From Janthinobacterium rivuli (lineage in GTDB: Bacteria; Pseudomonadota; Gammaproteobacteria; Burkholderiales; Burkholderiaceae_D), in NCBI RefSeq assembly GCF_009208735.1, contig NZ_WFLJ01000001.1, forward strand, positions 372,001-436,000: a stretch of DNA of 64,000 bases, written 5' to 3'. Position numbers and translations under genes: made by a program. Of the stretch, positions 17,535 through 27,115 are shown piece after piece (within the stretch, counting starts at the first letter, position 1; each line of letters begins with the position of its first letter). The notes below the pieces were generated by a model. It searched no databases. It had not been told where the DNA came from and was given only the letters and a program-made list of their open reading frames with translations.

Positions 17535-17559
17535 GATCTTGACTGGCAATTTATTGCCC

Positions 17560-18687
17560 TTATGCGTCCAGCAAAATGCGCAGCATGCGGCGCAGCGGCT
17601 CGGCCGCGCCCCACAGCAACTGGTCGCCCACGGTGAACGCGGACAGGTATTCGCCGCCCATGCTCATCTTGCGCACGCGGCCGACTGGAATCGTCAGGCT
17701 GCCCGTGACGGCCGCCGGCGACAGGTCGCGCACGGACGCTTCGCGCGTGTTCGGGACCAGCTTGACCCATTGATTGTTGCTGGCGATGATGTCGTTGATT
17801 TCATCGAGCGGCACGTCTTTTTTCAGCTTGATGGTCAGCGCCTGCGAATGGCAGCGCATGGCGCCGATGCGCACGCACAGGCCGTCGACGGGAATTTCCT
17901 TGGTACCGAAATCGATGCCGCGACCGAGGATCTTGTTCGTTTCCGCGCCCGCCTTCCACTCTTCCTTCGACTGGCCGTTGCCCAGGTCCTTGTCGATCCA
18001 CGGAATCAGGTTGCCGGCCAGCGGCGCGCCGAATTGCTTGATTTCATCCGGGGAATAGCCGTGCTGGGTGGCCAGCACCTGGCGGTCGATTTCCAGGATG
18101 GCGGAAGCGGGGTTCTCCAGCAGCGCCTTGACGGAGCTGTTGATGGTGCCGAATTGCGTCAGCAGTTCGCGCATGTGCTGCGCGCCGCCGCCCGATGCCG
18201 CCTGATACGTCATCGACGTCATCCAGTCGATCAGGTCGTGCTGGAACAGGCCGCCCAGGCCCATCATCATGCACGAAACGGTGCAATTGCCGCCGATGTA
18301 ATTCTTGACGCCCTTGCCCAGCGCATCCTTGATGACGTGCAAGTTGACGGGGTCGAGCACGATGACGGCGTCTTTTTCCATGCGCAAGGTCGAGGCCGCA
18401 TCGATCCAGTAGCCGTTCCAGCCGGCTGCGCGCAGCTGCGGGAAGACGGCGCTCGTGTAGTCGCCGCCCTGGCAGGAAATGATGATGTCGCACTTGGACA
18501 GTTCGGCGATGTTGTTGGCATCCTTGAGGATGGTTTCATTCTTCGCCATGGCCGGCGCCGCGCCGCCCGTGTTCGAGGTGGTGAAAAACACCGGTTCGAT
18601 GTGGGCGAAATCGCCCTCTTCCTGCATGCGCTGCATCAGGACCGAACCGACCATACCGCGCCAACCTACCAAGCCAACTAATTTCAT
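17560..18687 (-). CDS. asd: Aspartate-semialdehyde dehydrogenase
   Basis: NADPH enzyme that makes aspartate semialdehyde, the branch point to lysine, diaminopimelate, threonine and methionine. The start at 18687 ([17 protein letters not shown]) is chosen because GAGGA lies six bases upstream; an ATG two codons earlier directly abuts that site. The 375-residue product has the GWRGMVGS nucleotide loop, the catalytic cysteine in [16 protein letters not shown], and [13 protein letters not shown]. This is the Gram-negative type with long insertions. It follows leuB by 45 bases and is ended by a clear terminator. Confidence 0.96.
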   Translation of the reverse strand: MKLVGLVGWRGMVGSVLMQRMQEEGDFAHIEPVFFTTSNTGGAAPAMAKNETILKDANNIAELSKCDIIISCQGGDYTSAVFPQLRAAGWNGYWIDAASTLRMEKDAVIVLDPVNLHVIKDALGKGVKNYIGGNCTVSCMMMGLGGLFQHDLIDWMTSMTYQAASGGGAQHMRELLTQFGTINSSVKALLENPASAILEIDRQVLATQHGYSPDEIKQFGAPLAGNLIPWIDKDLGNGQSKEEWKAGAETNKILGRGIDFGTKEIPVDGLCVRIGAMRCHSQALTIKLKKDVPLDEINDIIASNNQWVKLVPNTREASVRDLSPAAVTGSLTIPVGRVRKMSMGGEYLSAFTVGDQLLWGAAEPLRRMLRILLDA

Positions 18688-18732
18688 TACCATTCCTCAA
18701 GATGAGACGGCGACTGCCATCATTAGACTATT

Positions 18733-19803
18733 TTATCCCAGTGCTTTTACAACTGCATCACCCATCGCCTCGGTACCGACCAAAGTGGTGCCCGCTTCAT
18801 GGATGTCGGCCGTGCGCAGACCCTGCGCCAGCACCTGTTTCACGGCGCCCTCGATGCGGTTTGCCTGCTCCTCGCGGTTGAGCGAATAGCGCAACATCAT
18901 GGCGGCCGACAGGATCGTCGCCAGTGGATTGGCGATGCCCTTGCCCGCGATATCGGGCGCCGAACCGTGCGATGGCTCGTACAAACCCTTGTTGTTGGCG
19001 TCCAGCGAAGCGGACGGCAGCATGCCGATCGAGCCAGTCAGCATGGCGGCCGCGTCCGACAAGATGTCGCCGAACATGTTGCCGGTCACCATGACGTCGA
19101 ATTTCTTCGGCGCCCGCACCAGTTGCATGGCCGCGTTGTCGACATACATATGATCGAGCGCCACGTCCGGGTATTCCTTGTGCACGTCTGTGACGATGTC
19201 CTTCCAGAACTGGAAGGTTTCCAGCACGTTCGCCTTGTCCACGCTGGTGAGGCGCTTGTCGCGCTTTTGCGCGGCTTGGAACGCCACGTGGGCGATGCGG
19301 CGGATTTCGCCTTCCGCATAGCGCATCGTATCAAAACCTTCGCGCTGGCCCTTGAACGGACCGTCCGGGCACTCGCGCACGCCGCGGGGCTGGCCGAAAT
19401 AAATGTCGCCCGTCAATTCACGGATAATCAGGATATCCAGGCCGGAAACCACTTCCGGCTTCAAGGTCGAGGCGCCCGCCAGTTCCGGGTACAAAATGGC
19501 GGGACGCAGGTTGGCGAACAGGCCCAGGTTCTTGCGCAAGCCCAGGATCGCCTGTTCCGGGCGGAACTGGCGCTCCAGCGTATCGTATTGATAGTCGCCC
19601 ACGGCGCCGAACAGCACGGCATCGGCCGCTTTTGCCAGGGCCAGCGTGCCTTCCGGCAGCGGATGGCCGTGCGCGGCGTAGCCGGCGCCGCCGACCGGCG
19701 CCGTTTCCAGTTCGAACGACTCGCCGAGAACATTCAGGACCTTGACGGCCTGGGCGACGATTTCAGGACCGATACCGTCGCCGGGTAAGATTGCAATTTT
19801 CAT
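18733..19803 (-). CDS. leuB: 3-isopropylmalate dehydrogenase
   Basis: Oxidises and decarboxylates 3-isopropylmalate in leucine synthesis using NAD+. The ATG at 19803 gives 356 residues starting [19 protein letters not shown]; the longer reading would add a segment overlapping the leuD end. Landmarks: [14 protein letters not shown], the catalytic Lys in [18 protein letters not shown] with a metal-binding Asp, [10 protein letters not shown], and the NAD-binding [18 protein letters not shown]. It is the last leu gene, 11 bases after leuD, and precedes asd. Confidence 0.97.
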   Translation of the reverse strand: MKIAILPGDGIGPEIVAQAVKVLNVLGESFELETAPVGGAGYAAHGHPLPEGTLALAKAADAVLFGAVGDYQYDTLERQFRPEQAILGLRKNLGLFANLRPAILYPELAGASTLKPEVVSGLDILIIRELTGDIYFGQPRGVRECPDGPFKGQREGFDTMRYAEGEIRRIAHVAFQAAQKRDKRLTSVDKANVLETFQFWKDIVTDVHKEYPDVALDHMYVDNAAMQLVRAPKKFDVMVTGNMFGDILSDAAAMLTGSIGMLPSASLDANNKGLYEPSHGSAPDIAGKGIANPLATILSAAMMLRYSLNREEQANRIEGAVKQVLAQGLRTADIHEAGTTLVGTEAMGDAVVKALG

Positions 19804-19814
19804 GGATTTAATCT

Positions 19815-20462
19815 TTAGATAACGTTCGCCAACCAAGGCTGATTGTTCAAATGACGCTCTTCGAAGGCGCGGATATCATCCGCATGGCGCAGGGTCAGGC
19901 CGATATCGTCGAGGCCATTCATCAGGCAATATTTGCGGAAGGCGTCGATCTCGAATGGATACGAGACGGCGCCATTGCTGGTGCGCACGCACTGCTGTTC
20001 CAGGTCCACCACCAGCTTGAAGCCGGGGAAGGCCTTGACTTCATTGAACAGGTGCTCGACCTGGCTTTCCGACAGCACGATGGGCAGCAAGCCGTTCTTG
20101 TAGCAGTTATTGAAGAAGATGTCGGCGAACGACGGCGCGATGATGGCGCGGAAGCCGTATTGATCGAGTGCCCACGGCGCGTGTTCGCGCGAGGAGCCGC
20201 AGCCGAAGTTCTTGCGCGTGAGCAAAATCGAGGCGCCCTGGTAGCGCGGCTCGTTGAGCACGAAATCGGGGTTCAGCGGACGGCGGCTGTTGTCCTGACC
20301 CGGCTCGCCATGGTCGAGGTAACGCCATTCGTCGAACAGGTTGGGGCCGAAACCGCTGCGGTGGATCGATTTCAGGAATTGCTTCGGGATAATCGCGTCG
20401 GTGTCGACGTTGGCGCGGTCCAGCGGGGCAACCAGGCCTTCGTAAATCGTAAATTTATCCAT
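19815..20462 (-). CDS. leuD: 3-isopropylmalate dehydratase small subunit
   Basis: Swivelling small subunit that completes the active site of the LeuCD isomerase. The start at 20462 gives 215 residues beginning [20 protein letters not shown]. Family blocks include [15 protein letters not shown], the substrate-contacting [13 protein letters not shown] and [18 protein letters not shown]. The length is typical. It lies 51 bases downstream of a small entericidin gene inserted between it and leuC. Confidence 0.97.
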   Translation of the reverse strand: MDKFTIYEGLVAPLDRANVDTDAIIPKQFLKSIHRSGFGPNLFDEWRYLDHGEPGQDNSRRPLNPDFVLNEPRYQGASILLTRKNFGCGSSREHAPWALDQYGFRAIIAPSFADIFFNNCYKNGLLPIVLSESQVEHLFNEVKAFPGFKLVVDLEQQCVRTSNGAVSYPFEIDAFRKYCLMNGLDDIGLTLRHADDIRAFEERHLNNQPWLANVI

Positions 20463-20513
20463 GCTGTTTCTACTCGGTAAGACGCGCGGCGCAGGGCGCC
20501 GGCACGTCACGGT

Positions 20514-20636
20514 TTATTTTCCGCCGGCGCCAGTGACGACCTGGCCGACTTTCTGCACATCGCGGCCGATGCCGGACACGGTGTTGCAGCCAGACAGGAT
20601 GACGGTGGCGATGAGGAGGGCGAAGAGTTTTTTCAT
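20514..20636 (-). CDS. Entericidin A/B family small lipoprotein
   Basis: A 40-residue product: a positively charged start (MKKLFALLIATVILSGCN) forms a lipoprotein signal with lipobox LSGC, then a short mature part TVSGIGRDVQKVGQVVTGAG typical of the entericidin family. In E. coli such peptides are small cell-envelope lipoproteins linked to stationary phase and toxin-antitoxin behaviour; function here is unknown. It is easily missed by gene finders because of its size. Placement between leuC and leuD, on the same strand with gaps of 68 and 51 bases, suggests it is carried on the leu transcript. Confidence 0.88.
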   Translation of the reverse strand: MKKLFALLIATVILSGCNTVSGIGRDVQKVGQVVTGAGGK

Positions 20637-20704
20637 GATGAGTTCTTGATAGTAAATAAGGGACCGGGAACGCTAGTGTAAACCAGTCGCACCGGTCCCT
20701 GCCG

Positions 20705-22108
20705 TCATCGCAAGCCCCGCACGTCGACAAAGTGGCCGGCGATACCCGCCGCGGCCGCCATTGCGGGCGACACCAGGTGGGTACGCCCGCCTTGCCCTTG
20801 CCGGCCCTCGAAGTTGCGGTTCGAGGTCGAGGCGCAGCGTTCTCCCGGCTCCAGGCGGTCCGCATTCATGGCCAGGCACATGGAGCAGCCCGGCTCGCGC
20901 CACTCGAAGCCCGCATCCTTGAAGATGCGGTCGAGTCCTTCGCGTTCGGCCTGATCCTTGACCAGGCCGGAACCGGGCACCACCAACGCCAGGGTGACGT
21001 TCGAGGCGCGATACTTGCCACGCACCACGGCCGCCGCCGCGCGCAAATCCTCGATGCGCGAGTTGGTGCAGGAACCGATGAAGACCTTGTCGATGCGGAT
21101 GTCTTCGATGGCCGTGTTGGGCTTGAGGTTCATGTAGACGAGCGCCTTTTCCATCGCATCGCGCTTGACGCTGTCCTTTTCCAGGTCAGGATCGGGCACG
21201 CGGCCGTCGACGCCGATCACCATCTCGGGCGACGTGCCCCAGGTCACTTGCGGCACGATGTCGGCGGCGTTGAGCGTGACGACGAGGTCGAAGCGGGCGC
21301 CCGGGTCCGAATGCAGGGTGCGCCAATAGGCGACGGCGCGTTCCCAGTGCGGGCCGGCCGGCGAAAACGGACGTCCCTTGACGTAATTGATGGTGGTGTC
21401 GTCCACGCCGATGATACCGGCGCGCGCGCCCGCCTCGATGGCCATGTTGCACACCGTCATGCGGCCTTCCATCGACAGGGCGCGGATGGCCGAGCCGCCG
21501 AACTCGATGCAGTAGCCCGTGCCGCCGGCCGTGCCGATCTTGCCGATGATGGCCAGCACGATATCTTTCGCCGTCACGCCGGCCGGCAAGGCGCCGTCGA
21601 CTTGCACCAGCATGGATTTGGATTTCTTTTGCAGCAAGGTTTGCGTGGCCAGCACGTGCTCGACCTCGGACGTGCCGATGCCGTGCGCCAGCGCGCCGAA
21701 GGCACCGTGCGTCGACGTGTGCGAGTCGCCACAGACGACCGTCATGCCGGGCAGGGTCGCGCCCTGCTCGGGGCCGATCACGTGCACGATGCCCTGGCGC
21801 TTGTCGTTCATGTTGAAGTAGGTCAAGCCATAGTGCCTGGCGTTCTTGTCCAGGGTTTCCACCTGCAGGCGCGAGACCGGATCGGCAATGCCGTCGACCC
21901 GGCTGGTGGTCGGCACGTTATGGTCGGCCACGGCCAGGTTGGCGGAAATGCGCCACGGCTGGCGGCCCGCCACGCTGAGGCCATCGAAGGCTTGCGGGCT
22001 GGTGACTTCGTGCAGCAGGTGCCGGTCGATATACAGAATTGTCGTGCCATCATCGTCGGCCCGAACAACGTGGGATTCCCAGAGTTTGTCGTAAAGCGTC
22101 TTCATCAT
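20705..22108 (-). CDS. leuC: 3-isopropylmalate dehydratase large subunit
   Basis: Aconitase-family [4Fe-4S] enzyme that, with LeuD, converts 2- to 3-isopropylmalate. About 467 residues. Cluster ligands are visible in [12 protein letters not shown] and in [30 protein letters not shown] carries active-site residues. Two adjacent ATG codons (22108 and 22105) are both possible starts and no strong ribosome site distinguishes them. It heads the leuC-entericidin-leuD-leuB run; the 280-base gap upstream ends in the cheA terminator and should contain the leu promoter. Confidence 0.97.
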   Translation of the reverse strand: MMKTLYDKLWESHVVRADDDGTTILYIDRHLLHEVTSPQAFDGLSVAGRQPWRISANLAVADHNVPTTSRVDGIADPVSRLQVETLDKNARHYGLTYFNMNDKRQGIVHVIGPEQGATLPGMTVVCGDSHTSTHGAFGALAHGIGTSEVEHVLATQTLLQKKSKSMLVQVDGALPAGVTAKDIVLAIIGKIGTAGGTGYCIEFGGSAIRALSMEGRMTVCNMAIEAGARAGIIGVDDTTINYVKGRPFSPAGPHWERAVAYWRTLHSDPGARFDLVVTLNAADIVPQVTWGTSPEMVIGVDGRVPDPDLEKDSVKRDAMEKALVYMNLKPNTAIEDIRIDKVFIGSCTNSRIEDLRAAAAVVRGKYRASNVTLALVVPGSGLVKDQAEREGLDRIFKDAGFEWREPGCSMCLAMNADRLEPGERCASTSNRNFEGRQGQGGRTHLVSPAMAAAAGIAGHFVDVRGLR

Positions 22109-22330
22109 GATTTATGCAGCGTTGCCACAGCCTGTTTAAGTGATCTGTCGAACTGATCGGAAGGATCGGCAATGATTATGCCATATATTGTGCAATGCAG
22201 AAGCAAAAGCCGCCCCAGCGTGGGATGGGCGATACAAAATTCGGCGCGCTTTGCGGATATGGCGAAAAAATTGCTGATACGAAAATCCGCCAAAATGCCG
22301 GCGGGGCGAATAAAAATCGAAAAAAGCCGA

Positions 22331-22364
22331 AAAAAAAGCCCGCTGCAGAGGTCTGCAGCGGGCT
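22331..22364 (-). terminator. Rho-independent terminator after cheA
   Basis: A 12-base-pair stem (AGCCCGCTGCAG at 22337-22348 with its complement at 22353-22364, loop AGGT) is followed on the minus strand by a run of T. It ends the cheZ-cheA transcript. Confidence 0.9.
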
Positions 22365-22386
22365 GGGTGTGAACTGGCCTGTGTTA

Positions 22387-24273
22387 TCAGGCAGCCATGC
22401 GCACACTTCCCCTGCAACCATCCATCAGGAAAGATAGGCCCACGACTAGCACCAGCTCGCCTTCGGCCGAGCGGGCAGTACCGGTAATGCCTTCCACGGT
22501 GATGGCCGTCATCGGCTTGATCACGAGGTCGGCCGTGCCATCGACGGCTTCCACGGCGAGAATGTACGGCTGTGGCGCAGCGACAACAATGCCGACGCGC
22601 TCGCTGCACGATTCATAGCCCAGGGCGCCGGCCAGCGAACGCACGGGCAATGGACGACCCTGGTCTTTCAACACAGGCGCGCCGCCCACTTCCATGAAGG
22701 TTTCCGGCAATTCGACGACGCGCTGCACCACCGCCATCGGCAGCGCCAGCGCGGCGCCCGAGGTCGACACAAGCATGGTCGGCACGATCGACAGTTCGAT
22801 CGGCAGGCGGATCGCGAACTTCGTGCCCTTGCCCAGCATGGATTCGATGTGGATGGCGCCGCGGTTTTTCTCCACGGCCGTTTTCACCACGTCCATGCCC
22901 ACGCCGCGCCCGGAGACGCTGGAAGCGACTTCCTTGGTCGAGAAGCCCGGCAGGAACACCAGCTGGAAGCATTCGTCATTGCTCAACTGCGCGTTTTCGC
23001 TGATCAAGCCCTTTTGCTGGGCCTTGCTGCGCAGGAAGGCCGGGTCCATGCCCTTGCCGTCATCTTGCAGCACGATCATGACGCTGTTGGCTTCCTGCCA
23101 GGCTTTCAGCGAAATATACGATTTGGCGGGCTTGCCGGCAGCCAGGCGCGCTTCCGGCGACTCGACGCCATGGTCGAGCGAGTTGCGCAGCATGTGCACG
23201 AGCGGATCATACAGGCTGTCGACCACGACGCGGTCGACTTCCGTCTCCGCGCCTTCGATGGTCAGCTCGACATCCTTGCCCAGATCTTTCGCCAGTTCGC
23301 GCACGAGGCGCGGGAACTTCTGGAACAGGCGGCCGACAGGCTGCATGCGCGTGGCCAAGGTGGCCCGCTGCAGTTCCGTCGAGTAGCGCGAAGCGCGTTC
23401 CAGGGTTTCCGCCAGGGTCGCCATCAAGGTGGCGGCCTGGCCTTCGAATTTGAATTGCAGCAAGCGCTCGAGCAGCACGGCAGCCTGGTTGGCGGCCTGC
23501 ACGGATTCGCCGGCCACTTCCAGCAGCGCGTCGAGCTTGACGGCGTCGACGCGGATGCTGTCTTCCTTGACGGGTGCGGCATGGCGCACTTCCGGCCGCT
23601 CTTCGCGGCGTTCCGCGCCATCCCAGGCCTTGGCGGCCGGTTTGGCGGCGGCAGCGGCAGGCGCGGCGGCCACGACGGCAGGCGCGGCGGCGGCGGCGGA
23701 CACCGGCGCGGCAGCGACCCGGCTGCCCTCGGGCACGACGGCGTTATACATGCCTTCCCAGTCCAGGCCATCGGCGCTGGCGGTGGCAATGGCGGCGGCA
23801 GGCGCCGCCACGGCAACTTCGGCCACCTCGGCAACGACCACGGCCACTTCCGCCACCACGGCGGCGGCCGGCGCGGGCGCATCCATGCCCTTGCCTTCGA
23901 TGGCGTTCGTCAGGATGTGTTCCAGCTCTTCCGGCATGGCCGGCAAGCTTTCCGGCGCGGCGCCATTGGCCAGTTCCGTCAGCTGGTCGGCGACGAAACC
24001 GGACGCCTGCAGCGCCGCCTCGATGGCGATCGGCGTCACGGGCGCGGCGCCCGTGCGCAAGGCGTCAAACAGGTTTTCCGTCAGATGGCAGGCCGCCACC
24101 AGCGCGGGCAGGCCCATGAAGCCGGCGCCACCCTTGATGGTGTGGAAAGAACGAAACACGGCATTCAGTGTTTCCTTGTTGTCAGGATCACGCTCGAGGC
24201 GCAATAAGTGCTCTTCAACATTAACCGCAAGATCCATCGCCTCAACGACGAAATCCTTGAGCATATCGTCCAT
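22387..24273 (-). CDS. cheA: Chemotaxis histidine kinase CheA, lacking a P2 domain
   Basis: Sensor-coupled kinase of a chemosensory pathway, 628 residues. Order: Hpt/P1 domain with phosphorylated His44 in RSFHTIKGGAGFMG; an Ala/Val/Pro-rich linker (about 130-240) in place of the CheY-binding P2 domain; P3 dimerisation helices (KLDALLEVAGESVQAANQA); P4 ATPase with the N box HMLRNSLDHGVESPEAR, G1 DDGKGMD and G2 GRGVGMDVVK; and a C-terminal CheW-like P5 domain. The start overlaps the cheZ stop by one base (TAATG), so translation is coupled. No CheW, CheY or receptor gene is adjacent, so its partners lie elsewhere. Confidence 0.9.
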   Translation of the reverse strand: MDDMLKDFVVEAMDLAVNVEEHLLRLERDPDNKETLNAVFRSFHTIKGGAGFMGLPALVAACHLTENLFDALRTGAAPVTPIAIEAALQASGFVADQLTELANGAAPESLPAMPEELEHILTNAIEGKGMDAPAPAAAVVAEVAVVVAEVAEVAVAAPAAAIATASADGLDWEGMYNAVVPEGSRVAAAPVSAAAAAPAVVAAAPAAAAAKPAAKAWDGAERREERPEVRHAAPVKEDSIRVDAVKLDALLEVAGESVQAANQAAVLLERLLQFKFEGQAATLMATLAETLERASRYSTELQRATLATRMQPVGRLFQKFPRLVRELAKDLGKDVELTIEGAETEVDRVVVDSLYDPLVHMLRNSLDHGVESPEARLAAGKPAKSYISLKAWQEANSVMIVLQDDGKGMDPAFLRSKAQQKGLISENAQLSNDECFQLVFLPGFSTKEVASSVSGRGVGMDVVKTAVEKNRGAIHIESMLGKGTKFAIRLPIELSIVPTMLVSTSGAALALPMAVVQRVVELPETFMEVGGAPVLKDQGRPLPVRSLAGALGYESCSERVGIVVAAPQPYILAVEAVDGTADLVIKPMTAITVEGITGTARSAEGELVLVVGLSFLMDGCRGSVRMAA

Positions 24274-25121
24274 TAGAATCCCAAATCCGCAAGAAGGTCG
24301 TCTACATTATCCTGGTCCAGCGCCACCGACGGCACGGACGGGCCCTGCATCAGCGGCACCGGCTTTTGCGCCAGTTTTTCGCGCACTTCGGCCGGCGCGT
24401 TGTCGCGCAGCAGCTGGGCCAGCTCGTTTTCCACCGTCTTGGTGATGTTGACCACTTTTTTGATCAGCTGGCCCGTGATGTCCTGGAAGTCCTGGGCCAT
24501 CATGATTTCCAGCAAGCGCGCTTTCTCCGCCTCCGTCGCTTCGGCAACGGCTTGCGCGAACTGGCGCGAATCGCCGGCCAGGGCCTTGAATTCTTCCAGG
24601 CTCAGCTTGCCGTCGAACAGGTCCGTCCAGCGGCCATCCATCTCCTTGGCCTTCTTCGACAGCACGTCTTGCGCCGGCATGCCTTCGTCGAGCGTATTGA
24701 GCACCTTGTTGGCGGCCTGTTCCGTCAGGGTGGCGACATATTCCAGGCGATCCTGGGCGTCGACGATCTGCGACGACGCTTCCGTCAAGGCCTTGTCGTA
24801 GCCCAGTTCGCGCAGCGAATCATGCAGCAGGCGCACGATGCCGCCCAGGCGTTCGAACATCGGCTTGTCGGACTGGTCGACCGGGTCGGCCGCTTCGCCA
24901 GGCGCGTCGGCGGCAGGCGACGCCTGCGGCGCGGCGGGCTCGACAGCCACCGGCGGCGGCACGGCGGCGCTGGCCGACACGGAGTCGAACAGCGCGTCAA
25001 AATCATCATCCGCGATCACGGCAGGAGCGGGCGCGGCGGCAGACGCCGGCGTGGCTGCGGCCGCGCTTTGCGCGGATACTTCATCGAATAATGCATCGAA
25101 ATCATCAGCGGCGTTGGTCAT
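24273..25121 (-). CDS. cheZ: CheY-P phosphatase CheZ
   Basis: Dephosphorylates CheY-P to end motor signals. The 282-residue product has a variable Ala-rich head with two copies of a DDFDALFD motif, a long helical hairpin, the catalytic segment MAQDFQDITGQLIKKV containing the family's key Asp and Gln, and the C-terminal CheY-binding peptide DNVDDLLADLGF. These last two features are diagnostic of CheZ. It lies upstream of and overlaps cheA by one base. The duplicated DDFDALFD head resembles the CheY-binding tail and may be an additional docking element; that is inference. Confidence 0.9.
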   Translation of the reverse strand: MTNAADDFDALFDEVSAQSAAAATPASAAAPAPAVIADDDFDALFDSVSASAAVPPPVAVEPAAPQASPAADAPGEAADPVDQSDKPMFERLGGIVRLLHDSLRELGYDKALTEASSQIVDAQDRLEYVATLTEQAANKVLNTLDEGMPAQDVLSKKAKEMDGRWTDLFDGKLSLEEFKALAGDSRQFAQAVAEATEAEKARLLEIMMAQDFQDITGQLIKKVVNITKTVENELAQLLRDNAPAEVREKLAQKPVPLMQGPSVPSVALDQDNVDDLLADLGF

Positions 25122-25588
25122 ATCCCTGCTTCTCCATAATTTGTCAAAATTCCGCCTGAACTGTGCGTTTTACAGACTGATACCCACAATTTCTCGATTA
25201 AGATGATTTGAGGCAATACCGCTGCGATGGTGCGAGTGTAGCAGGGCGCCGCCCTGTTGGTAAATCTCAAAACGCGCTTCCTGGTGCAAAGCAGGCCCAC
25301 AAGAGCTTTTCCACCAGGAAATAAGTGTTCCTGCTGTTGTATTTTGAAATACTACCATTGGCGTGCGTGCAAGACCACGCGGCGCACAAGAAATCCTGCA
25401 CGCGGGCGCCTGCGTAACAGCGTCATACGGACGTCATGGCAGCTAAAACACGATCTTTCTGCCAATGTTGTCTATACTGAAGGTGCAAGAGTATTGATAA
25501 TTATCAAGTCTTTACATGAATACAATGCTGCCGCCACGACTACAATAAGAGGCGTTGCGCGCGCTGAGTCACTGTCAAAGGACCTGCC
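25122..25588. other. Intergenic regulatory region between cheZ and a universal stress protein gene
   Basis: This 467-base stretch divides divergent genes. No convincing gene was seen. Its right part contains a perfect FNR-type site at 25494-25507 and two TACAAT hexamers (25521-25526 and 25541-25546) that could be -10 elements for the stress gene. The left part should hold the cheZ promoter, which was not identified. Confidence 0.6.
25494..25507. promoter_or_regulatory. FNR/ANR-type binding site
   Basis: TTGATAATTATCAA matches the TTGAT-N4-ATCAA consensus exactly. It lies 82 bases before the start of the universal stress protein gene, in good position for oxygen-responsive activation. Confidence 0.85.
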
Positions 25589-26056
25589 ATGTATAAGAAA
25601 ATTCTGATCGCCACGGACGGCTCCACCGTCTCCAACTTGACGGCCTGTGCCGGCGTTGCCTTTGCCGAACAGATGCACGCCGACATCCTCGCCGTATACG
25701 TGGCGCCCGAGTACCAGTACCCGGTCTACATCGAAATCATTCCGCCAAGCTATCCCAGTGAAGAGGAATACCGCATCGCCATGCGCAAGGCGGGCGCCGA
25801 CCACTGGCAGCCCATCCTCGACGCGGCTGCCAAGCGGGGCCTGCAAGCGACGGGCTTGACGGCCTTTTCCGACAGCCCTGCCCTGAAAATCGTGGAAGTG
25901 GCGCAATTGCAGCAATGCGACCTGATTTTCATGGGCTCGCATGGCCGCAGCGGCTGGGGACAGTTACTGCTGGGCAGCGTGACCAACAAGGTGCTGTCGC
26001 ACTCCAAATTGCCCGTGCTCGTGCATAGGCTGATCAAGGAACCTCCAGCAAAATAG
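25589..26056 (+). CDS. Universal stress protein family protein
   Basis: Single-domain UspA-type protein, 155 residues, starting MYKKILIATDGSTVSN with the Asp of the nucleotide pocket. Near the C-terminus GSHGRSGWGQLLLGSVTNKV fits the G-2X-G-9X-G-S/T ATP-binding motif, so it probably binds ATP. Such proteins support survival under starvation, low oxygen or oxidative stress. A perfect FNR-type site upstream and a Crp/Fnr regulator about 1 kb downstream suggest induction at low oxygen, as is known for Usp genes in Pseudomonas under ANR; that link is inferred here. Confidence 0.93.
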   Translation: MYKKILIATDGSTVSNLTACAGVAFAEQMHADILAVYVAPEYQYPVYIEIIPPSYPSEEEYRIAMRKAGADHWQPILDAAAKRGLQATGLTAFSDSPALKIVEVAQLQQCDLIFMGSHGRSGWGQLLLGSVTNKVLSHSKLPVLVHRLIKEPPAK

Positions 26057-26196
26057 GAGGTCACATGACCACGGGGGCCGCCGTTGCCTGCACATCAAAA
26101 AAAGGCACTGTGCGGCCGCTTCGGTTAAAATGACAACGTTTCTCGTTTCTTAACATTTGATTGTCCGGTGACGGACTGCCTCCAGATTGCCTGCCT

Positions 26197-26841
26197 ATGA
26201 TACGTATTGTGATTGCCGACGACCACACCATCATGCGCGAAGGATTGAAGCGCATCCTTGACGGCGCGCCGGATATCGACATCGTGGGTGAAGCCATCGA
26301 CGGTTTTGAAGTACTCAACCATGTGCGCCAGGGCGGCTTCGACCTGCTGCTGCTCGACCTGTCGATGCCGGGCCGCAGCGGTGTCGACCTGATCCGGCAA
26401 ATCCGCAGCGAGGCGCCCAAGCTGTCCATCCTGATCCTCACCATGCACGAGGAAGAGCAATATGCGGTGCGCGCCATCCGCGCCGGCGCGCAAGGCTATC
26501 TGACCAAGGAAAGCGCGGGCACCCAGCTCGTGGGCGCCATCCACAAGGTGGCGTCGGGACGTCCCTACATCAGCGCCGAGGTGGCAGAGCAGCTCGTGCT
26601 CAATATCATGATGCCGAATGAAAGCTTGCTGCATAAACAGTTGTCGGACCGCGAATTCGAAGTCTTTTCCCTGCTGGTGGCAGGCAAGTCGATCACGGAA
26701 ATTGCCAACAATCTGCACCTGAGCGTCAAAACGGTGAGTACGCACAAGACGCGCATCATGCAAAAGATGGGCATGAGCTCCTTGTCGGAAATGGTCCAGT
26801 ATGCCGTGGCGCACCGCCTGCTCTCCCCCTTCAAGACCTAA
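26197..26841 (+). CDS. NarL/FixJ-family response regulator (orphan)
   Basis: Two-component response regulator of 214 residues. The receiver domain begins MIRIVIADDHTIMREGLKR with the acidic pocket, and carries the phosphoacceptor Asp in LLLLDLSMPGRSG and the conserved Lys in GYLTKESAG. The C-terminal LuxR-type helix-turn-helix reads LSDREFEVFSLLVAGKSITE followed by VKTVSTHKTRIMQKM. The ATG at 26197 is chosen because it directly begins the receiver; an upstream TTG would add twelve unlikely residues. No histidine kinase gene is adjacent. Neighbours are a stress protein and a Crp/Fnr regulator, pointing to respiratory or stress control. Confidence 0.93.
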   Translation: MIRIVIADDHTIMREGLKRILDGAPDIDIVGEAIDGFEVLNHVRQGGFDLLLLDLSMPGRSGVDLIRQIRSEAPKLSILILTMHEEEQYAVRAIRAGAQGYLTKESAGTQLVGAIHKVASGRPYISAEVAEQLVLNIMMPNESLLHKQLSDREFEVFSLLVAGKSITEIANNLHLSVKTVSTHKTRIMQKMGMSSLSEMVQYAVAHRLLSPFKT

Positions 26842-26870
26842 ATACAGAGGCGCGCGCCCGCGCGTCGACT

Positions 26871-26886
26871 GTAGGAACAATCCTAC
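26871..26886. promoter_or_regulatory. Inverted repeat GTAGGA-N4-TCCTAC, candidate operator
   Basis: A perfect six-base inverted repeat with spacer ACAA lies 30 bases after the response regulator gene and 230 bases before the Crp/Fnr gene. LuxR-type response regulators often bind short inverted repeats of this size, so the neighbouring regulator is a candidate ligand. No T tract follows, so it is not a terminator. Confidence 0.45.
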
Positions 26887-27115
26887 TTCATCCACCACAG
26901 CTCCTACTGCCATATTCAGCCACTGCTGATATTAATTGCATACGGTTGTTGGCATACTGAAACCAGTAATCAAGTTGCTGGGAAGTTATTTCATCACACA
27001 GCAAGTCGTCAGCGAATTGAGCTTTATCTGCCTGGACGCGCGCCGCCCCTTACCCGCCCGCCGCCCTGCGCACCCCGTCATTCAACTCTGCACTACCTGT
27101 CACCAGGAGATGAAC

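Noticed and set aside
20658..20699. Inverted repeat GGGACCGG / CCGGTCCC between leuC and the entericidin gene
   Set aside because: No T tract follows on the minus strand and the operon continues, so it was not called a terminator.
22172..22437. Short plus-strand Lys-rich frames between leuC and cheA
   Set aside because: They run through the cheA terminator and have no family resemblance or ribosome site.
25118..25607. Several short frames in the cheZ to stress gene gap
   Set aside because: None has a good ribosome site with a plausible protein; the region is better explained as regulatory DNA.
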